DNA of 64,000 bases from Bdellovibrio sp. ZAP7 (GTDB taxonomy: Bacteria > Bdellovibrionota > UBA1018 > CAIMNF01), in NCBI GenBank assembly GCA_945874535.1, contig CAMCGZ010000003.1, positions 81,476 through 145,475 of the forward strand, given 5' to 3'. A model generated the notes under the pieces. It was not told where the DNA came from. It saw only the letters and a program-made list of their open reading frames with translations, and did no database searches. The translations under genes and the position numbers were made by a program. Each line of letters opens with the position of its first letter. Within the stretch, counting starts at the first letter, position 1. This document shows positions 52,858 through 61,863 of this stretch, piece after piece.

Positions 52858-55323
52858 CTATCTGATTACTGCTTTGAACTCGTCATTCCACTTCTTCACG
52901 ATCAACTCGGAGCAGAGATCCACTTGCTTCTCCTCCAAGCTCTTCGAGTCGTCCGAAAAAATTACCCGGACGCCGATGCTGATCTTTCCTTCTGGAAGTT
53001 GAGTTCCTTGATAAGTATCAAAAATCTTTGCAACTTTTGCAATCGGCTTCCCGTGTTTCAGTGCGGATTGAATGAGATTTTCTGCCGGAAGGGTCTGATC
53101 CACCAGGAGGGCGAAATCGCGCTCCATGGTCGGAAATGGAGACCAAGCCTTGAAAGAAGCCTCCTTTTCAGGCGTCAATCCGATGACGGGCTCGAGGTCG
53201 AGCTCGGCCCAATAGACCGGCCCCCGGAGCTTCAACTCGGACTCAAGCTTCGGATGAATCCTCCCCGCAAAACCGATCGCCTCTTTACCGGCGGCATATT
53301 GCAGGCTCTGACCGGGGTGAAACAACCCAGCCGAAGACTGGAGGAGACCGGAATCCGCCGCGCGGATCCGGATTCCCTTGGTCCGGAGGGTTTCAAAAAG
53401 AGACTCCAAAACGGCCTTCAGATCGAAGAAATCGGTTTCTCCCCTCTCGACCGCGAGGCCCTGGGCATATCTCGGCCCGGAAAGGAGGATACAAAGCTTG
53501 AGACGTTCGGTCACACCCGTTTCGCCCTCGCCTTTGGCTTCGATTTTCTGACCCGAAAACGAGAATACGGGACGGATTTCGAACAGGCGCACCGAAAGAG
53601 GATCCGAACCGAAGTGATGACGTTCGTTCTCGAGGTAGGCCTTCATCATTCCCGGTAACAAGGAAGGAACCAAAAACCCTTGCTCCTCGGAAAGCGGATT
53701 CAAAATGGGCACGCTTGAGCGCATTCCAAAACGGGCCAGCCAGCCCTCACTCTGGAAGGAGTACGTCAGAACCTCGTTGACTCCGAGAGCAGCCAGCGCG
53801 TCTTTGGCTTCGTCAATGACCGATAAACGGTGATCCTTCGCATTCCCCAGTCGCATCTCGGGCATCCCGCTCAAAGCAGGAATGGTGGTGGGAATGGCGT
53901 CGTAACCGATGCTTCTCGCCACTTCTTCCGCGAGATCCTCGCGGATCCTGAGGTCGAGGCGATAAGTCGGAGGCGTGACCCGGAGTGCTGTGCCGGACTT
54001 CTCCACGCCACACTCGAGAGTTTGCAGGATCGCGGTGATCTTCTCTTCAGAAAGCCCGGTCCCCAGAAACCCGTTGATGAAATCCACCGTGGTGGCAATC
54101 GACTTGACGGAAAACGCCGCACGGGACGGCAACTCCGCAAAGGAAGTTCCGACCAGTTCTCCGCCTGCAATCTTACTCACGAAATCAATCAATCGACCCA
54201 TGGCTTCGCGATGCCCTTTCGGATCAATGCCTTTTTCAAATCGCAACGATGCCTCGGACCTTCTCCCGAACCGGAAAGCCGCACGACGGACCAGCGTCGG
54301 ATCGAACTCGGCGCACTCGAGGAACACCCGCTTCGTCCCCTCACTCACCTCAGAGTTCCCGCCTCCCATCACTCCGGCAAGACCGACCGCCTTCACTCCA
54401 TCTGTAATGATTAATTCTTCTCCGGTGGTTTCAATCTCGCCGCCATCGAGGAGCGGAATCTTTTCGCCGGACTTGGAGCGGGTCACCCGAATCACTCCAC
54501 CTTCGAGCTTGTCGGCATCGTAAATGTGCACGGGGAAACCATACTCGAACATGAGCAGATTGCTGACATCCACCAGATTGTTGATGGACCGCTGTCCGAT
54601 CGACTCCAGGCGCTTTTTCAGCCAATCCGGGGACGGCCCCACCTCGACGGAATCCAGATAGGCCCCGAAAAACTGGGGTGCGAATTCACCCGCATCAAGC
54701 TCGACCCGGATGGGAGACCCGGAGCCGGAAAAGGGGCTCACTTTCGGTGCCTTGAGAGGCTGACCGAGCGCTGCGGCCACCTCGCGGGCCATCCCCCGGT
54801 AAGAAAGGCAATCTCCACGATTGGCGGTCAATTTGATTTCAAGAACGGTATCGTCGAGCCCCAGGATATCCGAAAGCTTCCAGCCGACCGGAGTTTTAGG
54901 AGGAAGAATCAAGATGCCTTCGGATTCTTTGGCCAGGCCGAGCTCTTGTTCCGAGCACAGCATGCCCATGGAGACGACGCCACGGATCTTGCCCTTCTCG
55001 ATCTTCATGCCATTCGGAAGATGGGCGCCGATCTGGGCCAAACACACGATGTCTCCCACCTTCATGTTCTGGGCACCACACACGATATCGAGGTAATCCG
55101 CGCCACCTCCCGGATTCACCTTGCAGAGCGAAAGTCGATCCGCCTCGGGGTGTTTTTCTTTGTGCAGAATCTGGGCCGAGATCACTTTGTCAAACCCACG
55201 ATCCTGACGATCGATGCTCTCGACTTCAAGCCCGCGAGCGGTGAGGATCTCCGCAAGCTGTTCAGGTCCCTTCAGTCCGCTCAAATCGACCCATTCATTC
55301 AGCCACTTGTATGAAATTTTCAT
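52858..55323 (-). CDS. pheT: Phenylalanyl-tRNA synthetase beta chain
   Basis: 821 residues. MKISYKWLNEWVDLSGL opens the editing/EMAP region, EVAAALGQPLKAP the B3/B4 editing part, RSIGYDAIPTTIPALSG the B5 part, and the C-terminal ferredoxin-fold anticodon-binding domain begins FKAWSPFPTMERDFALLV. Complete and typical in length. It forms the alpha2-beta2 PheRS with pheS upstream, 16 bases away. Confidence 0.97.
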   Translation of the reverse strand: MKISYKWLNEWVDLSGLKGPEQLAEILTARGLEVESIDRQDRGFDKVISAQILHKEKHPEADRLSLCKVNPGGGADYLDIVCGAQNMKVGDIVCLAQIGAHLPNGMKIEKGKIRGVVSMGMLCSEQELGLAKESEGILILPPKTPVGWKLSDILGLDDTVLEIKLTANRGDCLSYRGMAREVAAALGQPLKAPKVSPFSGSGSPIRVELDAGEFAPQFFGAYLDSVEVGPSPDWLKKRLESIGQRSINNLVDVSNLLMFEYGFPVHIYDADKLEGGVIRVTRSKSGEKIPLLDGGEIETTGEELIITDGVKAVGLAGVMGGGNSEVSEGTKRVFLECAEFDPTLVRRAAFRFGRRSEASLRFEKGIDPKGHREAMGRLIDFVSKIAGGELVGTSFAELPSRAAFSVKSIATTVDFINGFLGTGLSEEKITAILQTLECGVEKSGTALRVTPPTYRLDLRIREDLAEEVARSIGYDAIPTTIPALSGMPEMRLGNAKDHRLSVIDEAKDALAALGVNEVLTYSFQSEGWLARFGMRSSVPILNPLSEEQGFLVPSLLPGMMKAYLENERHHFGSDPLSVRLFEIRPVFSFSGQKIEAKGEGETGVTERLKLCILLSGPRYAQGLAVERGETDFFDLKAVLESLFETLRTKGIRIRAADSGLLQSSAGLFHPGQSLQYAAGKEAIGFAGRIHPKLESELKLRGPVYWAELDLEPVIGLTPEKEASFKAWSPFPTMERDFALLVDQTLPAENLIQSALKHGKPIAKVAKIFDTYQGTQLPEGKISIGVRVIFSDDSKSLEEKQVDLCSELIVKKWNDEFKAVIR

Positions 55324-55339
55324 CTTCGGTCACCGTTCT

Positions 55340-56368
55340 TCAGAATTGTTTTAAAAACCGCTGATCGCCCTGGAACATCAGACGCAAATCCGGAATATCG
55401 TGGAGAAGCATGGCGATCCGCTCGACTCCCATTCCGAATGCGAAGCCACTGATTTCGGAAGGATCGTAGCCGGCGAGTTCGAACAGCCGAGGGTGAACCA
55501 TCCCGGCTCCGAGAATCTCGAGCCAGCCCGTGCCCTTGCAAACCTGGCAATGCGGATTCCGACCGGCACACAAGGCGCAACTCACGTCCACTTCCGCACC
55601 GGGCTCCACGAAAGGAAAATAACTCGGGCGAAGGCGGATCTTGACGTGGGAACCGAACAACTCCTTGGCGAAGAAGTCGAGCACGCCCTTCAAGTCGCTC
55701 ATGGAAACCTTCTTATCGACCCACAGGCCTTCGATCTGATGGAACATCGGAGAGTGGGTCGCATCCGAATCACAGCGATAAACCGCGCCCGGACACAGGA
55801 TCCGGACCGGCCATTTTTTTTCGCGCATGGTGCGCATCTGGACCGGAGAAGTCTGCGAGCGCAAGACCACTCCCGGCCCCAGGAAAAACGTGTCTTGCAT
55901 GTCACGCGCCGGATGGTCCTTTGGAATATTCACCGCTTCGAAATTCATGAAGTCGGTCTCGACTTCAGGTCCGGTGGTCACATCGAATCCGAGACGCCCG
56001 AGTGTGTCGGACACTTTACGGATTGTCCGGGTGATCGGATGCAAGCTCCCGAGATGAATCTTTCGCGCAGGGAGGGTCACATCGATCCGGGTGCGAATCA
56101 GATCGGCTTCGATTTGTGCAGCAGCGAGAATTTCTTTCCGAGCCTCGATCGCCGTCTCAATCTTCGCCTTCCATTCATTGGCTAAAGCGCCGAGCTTCGG
56201 ACGCTCTTCAGGCGGAACCTGCCCCAGTTGTTTCAGAGCCTCCGAAAGGGACCCCTTTTTTCCGAGCACCGCGACCCGGACAGCATCGAGAGCCTCGAGG
56301 TCCGTGGAGTGTTCGATCTGGTTCAATGCGGAACTGCCTTTTTCTTCAATCGCGGCGTGGATGCTCAT
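55340..56368 (-). CDS. pheS: Phenylalanyl-tRNA synthetase alpha chain
   Basis: 342 residues from ATG 56368 (MSIHAAIEEK). Motif 2 is FHQIEGLWVDKKVSMSDLKG and motif 3 GFAFGMGVERIAMLLHDI. CALCAGRNPHCQVCKG is a Cys-rich loop often found in PheS. The frame extends upstream to 56395, but that part lies in the hairpin arm between rplT and pheS. The hairpin suggests attenuation control, as in other pheST operons. Confidence 0.96.
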   Translation of the reverse strand: MSIHAAIEEKGSSALNQIEHSTDLEALDAVRVAVLGKKGSLSEALKQLGQVPPEERPKLGALANEWKAKIETAIEARKEILAAAQIEADLIRTRIDVTLPARKIHLGSLHPITRTIRKVSDTLGRLGFDVTTGPEVETDFMNFEAVNIPKDHPARDMQDTFFLGPGVVLRSQTSPVQMRTMREKKWPVRILCPGAVYRCDSDATHSPMFHQIEGLWVDKKVSMSDLKGVLDFFAKELFGSHVKIRLRPSYFPFVEPGAEVDVSCALCAGRNPHCQVCKGTGWLEILGAGMVHPRLFELAGYDPSEISGFAFGMGVERIAMLLHDIPDLRLMFQGDQRFLKQF

Positions 56369-56373
56369 GTGCC

Positions 56374-56416
56374 AATAAAATAACAAAGGCTCCATTCAAA
56401 TTGAAGGAGCCTTTGT
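56374..56416 (-). terminator. Hairpin with T-rich tail between rplT and pheS (possible attenuator)
   Basis: An 11-bp perfect stem (56383-56393 with 56406-56416), extended by five further pairs across a small bulge, is followed on the minus strand by TATTTTATT. It lies just upstream of the pheS start and could attenuate read-through from infC-rpmI-rplT. Confidence 0.65.
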
Positions 56417-56447
56417 CAAAATTATTGGAATTTCAGGCTGTTGCCGA

Positions 56448-56810
56448 TCAGGCAGCCGGCGCGAGCGCCTTCACCTTGGAAACGATGGCTTCAAAAGCCT
56501 TCGGATCGTGAATAGCGATCTCAGAGAGCATCTTCCGGTTCAGAACGATCTGAGCCTTCTTGAGAGCCGAAATGAAACGGCTGTAGCTCAGGTCCTGACC
56601 ATTGGTGGCCGCAGAAAGGCGGGCAATCCAAAGACCGCGGAAATCGCGCTTCTTCACGCGACGATCGCGATAAGCATAGACGCCTGCACGGTCGATCGCT
56701 TCGGCGGTACGACGGATCTGACTACCAAGTCCGAGTACGAAGCCTTCGGCTTTGTTCCTGAGTTTATTATGACGTTGACGACGTTTTGTTCCACGTTTTG
56801 CGCGAGGCAT
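56448..56810 (-). CDS. rplT: 50S ribosomal protein L20
   Basis: 120 residues: MPRAKRGTKRRQRHNKLRNK, RDRRVKKRDFRGLWIARL and SYSRFISALKKAQIVLNRKM are diagnostic for L20. It is the middle of the infC-rpmI-rplT group and in other bacteria represses its own operon. Confidence 0.98.
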   Translation of the reverse strand: MPRAKRGTKRRQRHNKLRNKAEGFVLGLGSQIRRTAEAIDRAGVYAYRDRRVKKRDFRGLWIARLSAATNGQDLSYSRFISALKKAQIVLNRKMLSEIAIHDPKAFEAIVSKVKALAPAA

Positions 56811-56842
56811 ACGATCTCCTTAAAATCTTTTTTAATTCTTGC

Positions 56843-57040
56843 TCACTCGCCGTAAGGCATGCACTTCCGGACGTGACGGGCATCCCCATCGGTCATGTAA
56901 CCGTCTGCACGGACTCCGAGCATTTTCACGTTGGATTTCTTGCTGAGCAAGTGGCGACGGCCGGCATGGCCGAACTTGACTTTACCAGTGGCGCTGAAGC
57001 TGAACCGCTTGGCCGCTGCTTTTTTTGTTTTCAGTTTCAT
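56843..57040 (-). CDS. rpmI: 50S ribosomal protein L35
   Basis: 65 residues from ATG 57040 (MKLKTKKAAAKRF), matching the normal L35 length. FGHAGRRHLLSKKS and the C-terminal CMPYGE are usual. Upstream in-frame sequence is not homologous. It precedes rplT by 32 bases. Confidence 0.97.
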   Translation of the reverse strand: MKLKTKKAAAKRFSFSATGKVKFGHAGRRHLLSKKSNVKMLGVRADGYMTDGDARHVRKCMPYGE

Positions 57041-57089
57041 AGAGAGGTCGACCTTATCGGAAATCGTGGAAATCAGCAAGTGCGATTTT

Positions 57090-57560
57090 TCAGGCAAAAA
57101 AATGGCGAAGCGAGGCCCGGACGAGCTGGACAAACACAGTCCGGAATGAATCCCCCCAAACCAAAGCCGGAACCAGTAAAAGCGCACAGAGCCAATAGAG
57201 AGCTCCCACCCAAATCTGAGCCCAGATCCGGGTCAGCCAGGTGTTCACCTTCCCGAGCCTCCAGGCGCGGAATACCCAAAGAATAACCAGCAAGACTAGC
57301 TCATAGCCCAATAAACGGGCCCCGCCGTCCTCTTGAGCCATCTTTTGAATTCCGGCCTTGAAGGCAGTGTCCTGCCCCAAAGTGAGGCTGAATTGAGTGG
57401 CAGGATGATTCCAGAGTTTCTGGATCTCCTCGTAGTTCTTGAAAAGTTCCGGCCCGACGGATTTCAGCCACTCTTCGGCATCCTTCGATACCTTGAGCTC
57501 GTGCTTGAACCAATCGGGAGCGGGGCTCGGACTCGGAGTCCCTGCCGGTAGCCGACTCAT
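57090..57560 (-). CDS. Membrane protein inserted between infC and rpmI
   Basis: 156 residues. The N-terminal third is Pro-rich then helical (DWFKHELKVSKDAEEWLKSV); residues 85-150 hold two or three hydrophobic segments (LLGYELVLLVILWVFRAW, VGALYWLCALLLVPALVW). It starts 5 bases after the infC stop. infC and rpmI are usually adjacent, so this is an unusual insertion. No family recognised. Confidence 0.6.
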   Translation of the reverse strand: MSRLPAGTPSPSPAPDWFKHELKVSKDAEEWLKSVGPELFKNYEEIQKLWNHPATQFSLTLGQDTAFKAGIQKMAQEDGGARLLGYELVLLVILWVFRAWRLGKVNTWLTRIWAQIWVGALYWLCALLLVPALVWGDSFRTVFVQLVRASLRHFFA

Positions 57561-57565
57561 TCGGT

Positions 57566-58261
57566 TTACTTTTTCTTGGCTTGGGGATTCGGAGCCATGA
57601 TCATCATGAGCTTCTTGCCTTCAAGCTTCGGGGCCATTTCCACCACACCCACGTCAGCCAGCTTTTCCACGACCTCGCGGCACATCTTGAAGCCTGGCTC
57701 GGTATGGGCGATCTCCCGACCCCGAAAGAGAATGGTGAACTTCACCTTATCGCCCTCTTCGAGGAACTCATGGGCGTTCTTGATCTTGTACTCGAGGTCG
57801 TGCTCGTCGGTATTGGGACGGAGTTGAACCTCTTTGACCTTCACAATCACCTGGTTCTTGCGTGCCTGGGCTTCTTTTTTCTTTTTCTCGTACTTGAACT
57901 TACCGTAATCGCAGATCTTGCAAACAGGAGGGCTGGCCGTGGCAGAAACCTCCATCAGATCGAGGTTTTTATCACGGGCCATTTGAAGGGCTTGGGCGGT
58001 CGGAACGATGCCGACTTGCTCCCCGTTCTCGTCGATCAGACGGACCTGGGGAACGCGAATCCGCTCATTGAGGCGAACATCGTCTTTTTCTTCTCTTGGG
58101 TAGTTCCGGTCCCGGGAGGGGAACGGACGGCTCGTTGGAGAGCGCGGAGCAAAAGTTCCTGAGGGGCGGGGGGTGACGGGCGTGGAAGGGGCGCTTCCGG
58201 GTTCTTTTGGAACAATGATGCCACCGGAAGGAGGGGCCGAATTATTGGTTTTAAATGCCAT
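57566..58261 (-). CDS. infC: Translation initiation factor IF-3 with N-terminal extension
   Basis: 231 residues against about 180 in most bacteria. The core begins near 62 (VRLNERIRVPQVRLIDENGE) and includes VCKICDYGKFKYEKKKKEA and the C-domain ILFRGREIAHTEPGFKM. The first 60 residues are Pro/Ser/Arg-rich and probably disordered. The ATG lacks a clear Shine-Dalgarno sequence, so initiation may be weak or the true start may be a rare codon near the core, as infC often uses AUU. Confidence 0.93.
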   Translation of the reverse strand: MAFKTNNSAPPSGGIIVPKEPGSAPSTPVTPRPSGTFAPRSPTSRPFPSRDRNYPREEKDDVRLNERIRVPQVRLIDENGEQVGIVPTAQALQMARDKNLDLMEVSATASPPVCKICDYGKFKYEKKKKEAQARKNQVIVKVKEVQLRPNTDEHDLEYKIKNAHEFLEEGDKVKFTILFRGREIAHTEPGFKMCREVVEKLADVGVVEMAPKLEGKKLMMIMAPNPQAKKK

Positions 58262-58371
58262 GTAGGGGTGCGTGATCCTTTCTTACGGGCATACGCCCGC
58301 GTTTTTACAGGTTTACCGAGGGCGGAAGGAAGTGTCAAGGGGGGGGCTGATTCCCGAACTCTGTAATTGAA

Positions 58372-60885
58372 TCAGTGGCCTGCGTCAGACCCGCCACCGG
58401 TTTTTTCCACCGTACTGGAGCCAGCTCCATATTTCCCTTTACTCGCTTTGGCCATGGAACACAGTTTAGCGTTCTCTTTCAACTGGTCACAGAGAGCCTT
58501 ATCCGCACCCGTCAAGCCAGCAGTCGGCATGGTCTTGGTCACACCAGCCAGTGTATCACTCGTGGTACAAAAGGAGGTGTAGCTCGTCGCGTCCGAAGCA
58601 CAATCCAAGTTGTCCACTTTATCCCCGGAACTCCCCAAACACTCCTGCTTTAGGTCCTTGAATTCCTTCGAACCGTCTTTGAAACTGGCCAACTGCTCCT
58701 TGAGCTCTTCTTTCTTCTTATCCGCCTTTTCTTTTGCGGCTTCGCGGACTTCTTTCAGTCCGTTTTCTTCGAAGTTCATCATCCCGTCGGGCTGCATCAA
58801 GCCAGAGAGGACCTTCGACATGCTGGTCGGGTTCTCATAGGGGCCTGCAATGCTCCCCTCTTTTGCATCGCCCTGCTTTAAGGATTCGGATTCGATGGAT
58901 GCTGGCTCTTTCACCGAGGCTGCTCCCATTTTCGCCAAAGAAGCATTCAACTTCCCGAACTGCGACTTCAGATCCCGCTGCAAGCCTGCCAGGTCGGAGC
59001 CGAACTGGGTCAGTTGGGTCTTTACGCTGGCGTTCGAGTCATTGACGAACTTCACCAGGACCTTCTGGGAAGTCGCCAACTGGGTTTTCTTGCCTGTTCG
59101 GATTCCCTTCAGGGTGGTGATGCAACCGTTGATGCCCTTGCACGCGAAGGTAATCGGTGGCAAGGCATAGGGAGCCGCCTGGGTTCCGCCGGTGATGGTC
59201 TTTGAGGTACCGCTCATGCCATTTCCTTCGAGCAGATCGGTCACACCCTGTTTCATCTGAACAAAACAACCCTGCATTTTCTCGGGGTCGTCGGCGGTGC
59301 AATTGTACCGGTTCACATTGGCCACCTGACCGCTCAGGACCGACATGGCATCACCATAGGATTTGTTCACCGCCGAAAGATCATTCCGGAGGTTGGCGCT
59401 CAGCTCGTCCTTCACCTTGGTGATTTCAGACTTTTGTTTGTTGTAACGCGAAGACAAGGAGCGCTTTTGCTGTTTTCTCCAACCATCGGCCTCGGTGAAG
59501 CAGCTTCCGGCAATGGCATTCATTTGCTGGCTCACGTTCACACCGGTCTTGCCAGAAAGCTCCTGCATGGCAGCTGAGTGCTTCCGTGCAATGTCGTTCC
59601 AGTTGGTTTCCCGGGTGACGAGCTTCCCGCCGTCTTCGCCCTTTTCGTCCTGGGCACCGAGATCACGCAGAATGGCCGTTTGCAGGGATTCGAATTCGGC
59701 TCCGTAGTTCTCAGATTCCTCGGTACGGCGCTGATCGCGCATCACACCCCGGGAGGTGATGAAGGCCGATTGGCTCACTTGGCTCTTCAGCCAATCCATC
59801 GGTCCGCAAGCCTGCTTATTGTAGACCTTCTTACCGCTGGCATCCTGTTTGGCCACGAAACAAGTTAAGGCACGTCCGCCGCTGATGCTGACGCCCTTGC
59901 CGTTCTGCATGCACTTGCTGACCTCGCCCATGCGCTCGCTTTCGAGAGTCTGATCGTTGGCTTCGGTCTTGGTCTTGATCTCGTCAATCTTGGTCTTGAA
60001 CTCGGCTTCACGGGTGTTCATTTCTTTGATCTGTTGATTCAAAGCCCGCTGAATCCCGAACAACCCCTTGAATTGGTTCCCGGCATCGCCCTCTGCCCCG
60101 GCCAGCTTTTCGTCTTCCGGACCGAGCAGCTCGTCCACCTGGCGGATCTGATCACCCACTTCGGCTACAAACTGTTCGCCCTTCTTGAACTCCCCTTGGT
60201 TGGCTTGCAAGACGGTCTGCAGCTGATTGGAAGCCAGTGCCACGGCGTTTTTCATGGCAGCTTGCTTGCACTCATAAACCTTGATTTCAGCCTCGAGTGC
60301 TTTTTGGTCCCGATCCGCACAGTTATCGGCCTTCCAGGACAAAAACGCACGGTAGTTGGCGATGATCGTCAGCTCTTTTTCGATCTTGGCATTCCCGTCC
60401 TGCTTTTGTTTTTCAGTGGGATCGGAGCCAGTTCCATAATACGCCGTACAAGAGGAAGGCTCCGCCGAAGGCACCGGGAACACCGAGTCACAGTGCTCTA
60501 GACCAAATTTACTTTTGTCGAAGCTCGCGGGATCCGAAATCCTAGCCCCCACCAAAGTGGTCACTCCTGCTTCTCCGGGCTTTTTGAATCGGTTGCTGAT
60601 CAGGTTCGCCGCCCCGCTTTGGACGTTCAAGTCTCGAAGCGTTCCATTGATGATTCTCTCGGCAGCTCCCATCTCGCATTTCTTCATCTCATACTGGAGC
60701 TGGACCATCGGGTCCTGAAGGGCCAACTGCTGAGCGGTCGGATTGAAGATCATGTATTGGGCCTGGCTGGCAAGATCCCCTACAGCGCTGGCCACATCCT
60801 GAACCCCCGTTCCGGCCACTCCCGGACTCGAAACGAAAGAAAGCAGAACCACCCAAGACGAAATACCCCTGATTTTTTGGCTCAT
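58372..60885 (-). CDS. Large exported coiled-coil protein with many cysteines
   Basis: 837 residues with a Sec signal peptide (ISSWVVLLSFVSSPGVAG). Long charged helical stretches (REAEFKTKIDEIKTKTEAND; AAKEKADKKKEELKEQLASF) alternate with Cys-bearing loops (GLEHCDSVF, PSSCTAYYG, ADNCADRD, SRYNKQKSE, FACKGINGC). The spaced Cys residues suggest disulfides in the periplasm or outside. No enzyme motif or named family was recognised. It is transcribed away from rimP-nusA-infB. Confidence 0.7.
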   Translation of the reverse strand: MSQKIRGISSWVVLLSFVSSPGVAGTGVQDVASAVGDLASQAQYMIFNPTAQQLALQDPMVQLQYEMKKCEMGAAERIINGTLRDLNVQSGAANLISNRFKKPGEAGVTTLVGARISDPASFDKSKFGLEHCDSVFPVPSAEPSSCTAYYGTGSDPTEKQKQDGNAKIEKELTIIANYRAFLSWKADNCADRDQKALEAEIKVYECKQAAMKNAVALASNQLQTVLQANQGEFKKGEQFVAEVGDQIRQVDELLGPEDEKLAGAEGDAGNQFKGLFGIQRALNQQIKEMNTREAEFKTKIDEIKTKTEANDQTLESERMGEVSKCMQNGKGVSISGGRALTCFVAKQDASGKKVYNKQACGPMDWLKSQVSQSAFITSRGVMRDQRRTEESENYGAEFESLQTAILRDLGAQDEKGEDGGKLVTRETNWNDIARKHSAAMQELSGKTGVNVSQQMNAIAGSCFTEADGWRKQQKRSLSSRYNKQKSEITKVKDELSANLRNDLSAVNKSYGDAMSVLSGQVANVNRYNCTADDPEKMQGCFVQMKQGVTDLLEGNGMSGTSKTITGGTQAAPYALPPITFACKGINGCITTLKGIRTGKKTQLATSQKVLVKFVNDSNASVKTQLTQFGSDLAGLQRDLKSQFGKLNASLAKMGAASVKEPASIESESLKQGDAKEGSIAGPYENPTSMSKVLSGLMQPDGMMNFEENGLKEVREAAKEKADKKKEELKEQLASFKDGSKEFKDLKQECLGSSGDKVDNLDCASDATSYTSFCTTSDTLAGVTKTMPTAGLTGADKALCDQLKENAKLCSMAKASKGKYGAGSSTVEKTGGGSDAGH

Positions 60886-61033
60886 CCTCTGAAAACCCCT
60901 TTCAGACTAACTTAGTCAAGTTTAGGGTGGATCCTGGGTAAACGGAAACGAAAAAAACGGAATTCAAAGGCACAGAGCGCGGTGAGAGACCCGAATCAAC
61001 GAAAGCCATTGAGGATGCTGCGCTGAATGAGAC

Positions 61034-61062
61034 TTGATATTTGCCAGTGTTTCGGGTAAGAC
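61034..61062 (+). promoter_or_regulatory. Candidate promoter of rimP-nusA-infB
   Basis: TTGATA (61034-61039), a 17-base spacer and TAAGAC (61057-61062; weak -10) precede a leader containing the terminator at 61096. The position fits an attenuated operon leader. Confidence 0.3.
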
Positions 61063-61095
61063 ACTGAAGGATCCTCAACAACTAGAGTATGGATG

Positions 61096-61126
61096 AGCGG
61101 GTTCGGAAGATCCCCGCTTTTTTTTT
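61096..61126 (+). terminator. Leader terminator before rimP
   Basis: AGCGGG (61096-61101) pairs with CCCGCT (61113-61118), followed by a tract of T reaching 61126. It lies immediately upstream of the first rimP codons, so it probably acts as an attenuator of the rimP-nusA-infB operon. Confidence 0.75.
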
Positions 61127-61131
61127 ACCTC

Positions 61132-61821
61132 ATGGACAGTATGACTCTGAGTACTATGAATACCACTGCTGCGATTGCCGATTCTGGGCTGATGACCCCG
61201 GAAGACCGGCTCACGCGTCATTTGGAGACCCTCTTGGCCCCTTTGGGGTACGAGCTGGTGGCCATCGAGATCACCAATCATCGCGAGAAGAAGCTCTCCA
61301 TCTATATCGACTTACTCCAGGACACCGATGACGGAGTCGGGATCGAAGACTGCGTGAAGGTTTCGCATGCCTTGGATGCCCCGCTTGAAGAGAATGAGGA
61401 ACTGAAGGCGATCTTCAAAGGTCCTTACGAGCTGGAAGTGTCTTCTCCGGGTATCGATCGTCCACTCCGGAAGCCCTCAGACTTTGAGAACTTCCTTGGA
61501 GAGGTCGCCCGACTGAACACTTTCCGTCCTTTGACCGGAGACGAGACCCGGGCACCCGAATACAGCGCCAAGAACCCGAAGCAAAAAAACTTTTACGGGA
61601 TTCTGCGGGGATTCGAGACCGAGACCCGCAGCATTTTGTTCGGAGTGATCCCCGAAGACGGAACACGGGCCGTATTCAAAAACAAAAAATCCAAAGACAA
61701 GAAAGTGCCGGAGAAAAACGATAACGGACGAGCGGAAACCCTGATCCGGGTCCCCCTCGAGTTGGTGGCCAAGGCCAAGCTCGAACCCATGATCGAGATT
61801 CCAGAGAACAAGAAACAGTAA
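61132..61821 (+). CDS. rimP: Ribosome maturation factor RimP
   Basis: 229 residues from the first ATG after the leader terminator; homology begins near 61192 (LTRHLETLLAPLGYELVAIE), so starts at 61141, 61156 or 61192 are possible. The core signature is IYIDLLQDTDDGVGIEDCVK, then YELEVSSPGIDRPL. A charged insertion (KNKKSKDKKVPEKNDNGR) makes it longer than usual. RimP aids 30S subunit assembly. It leads the classical rimP-nusA-infB operon. Confidence 0.93.
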   Translation: MDSMTLSTMNTTAAIADSGLMTPEDRLTRHLETLLAPLGYELVAIEITNHREKKLSIYIDLLQDTDDGVGIEDCVKVSHALDAPLEENEELKAIFKGPYELEVSSPGIDRPLRKPSDFENFLGEVARLNTFRPLTGDETRAPEYSAKNPKQKNFYGILRGFETETRSILFGVIPEDGTRAVFKNKKSKDKKVPEKNDNGRAETLIRVPLELVAKAKLEPMIEIPENKKQ

Positions 61822-61863
61822 CCGAAGCCATTTAGAAGAACCCAATCGAGAGGAGAATTGAAC

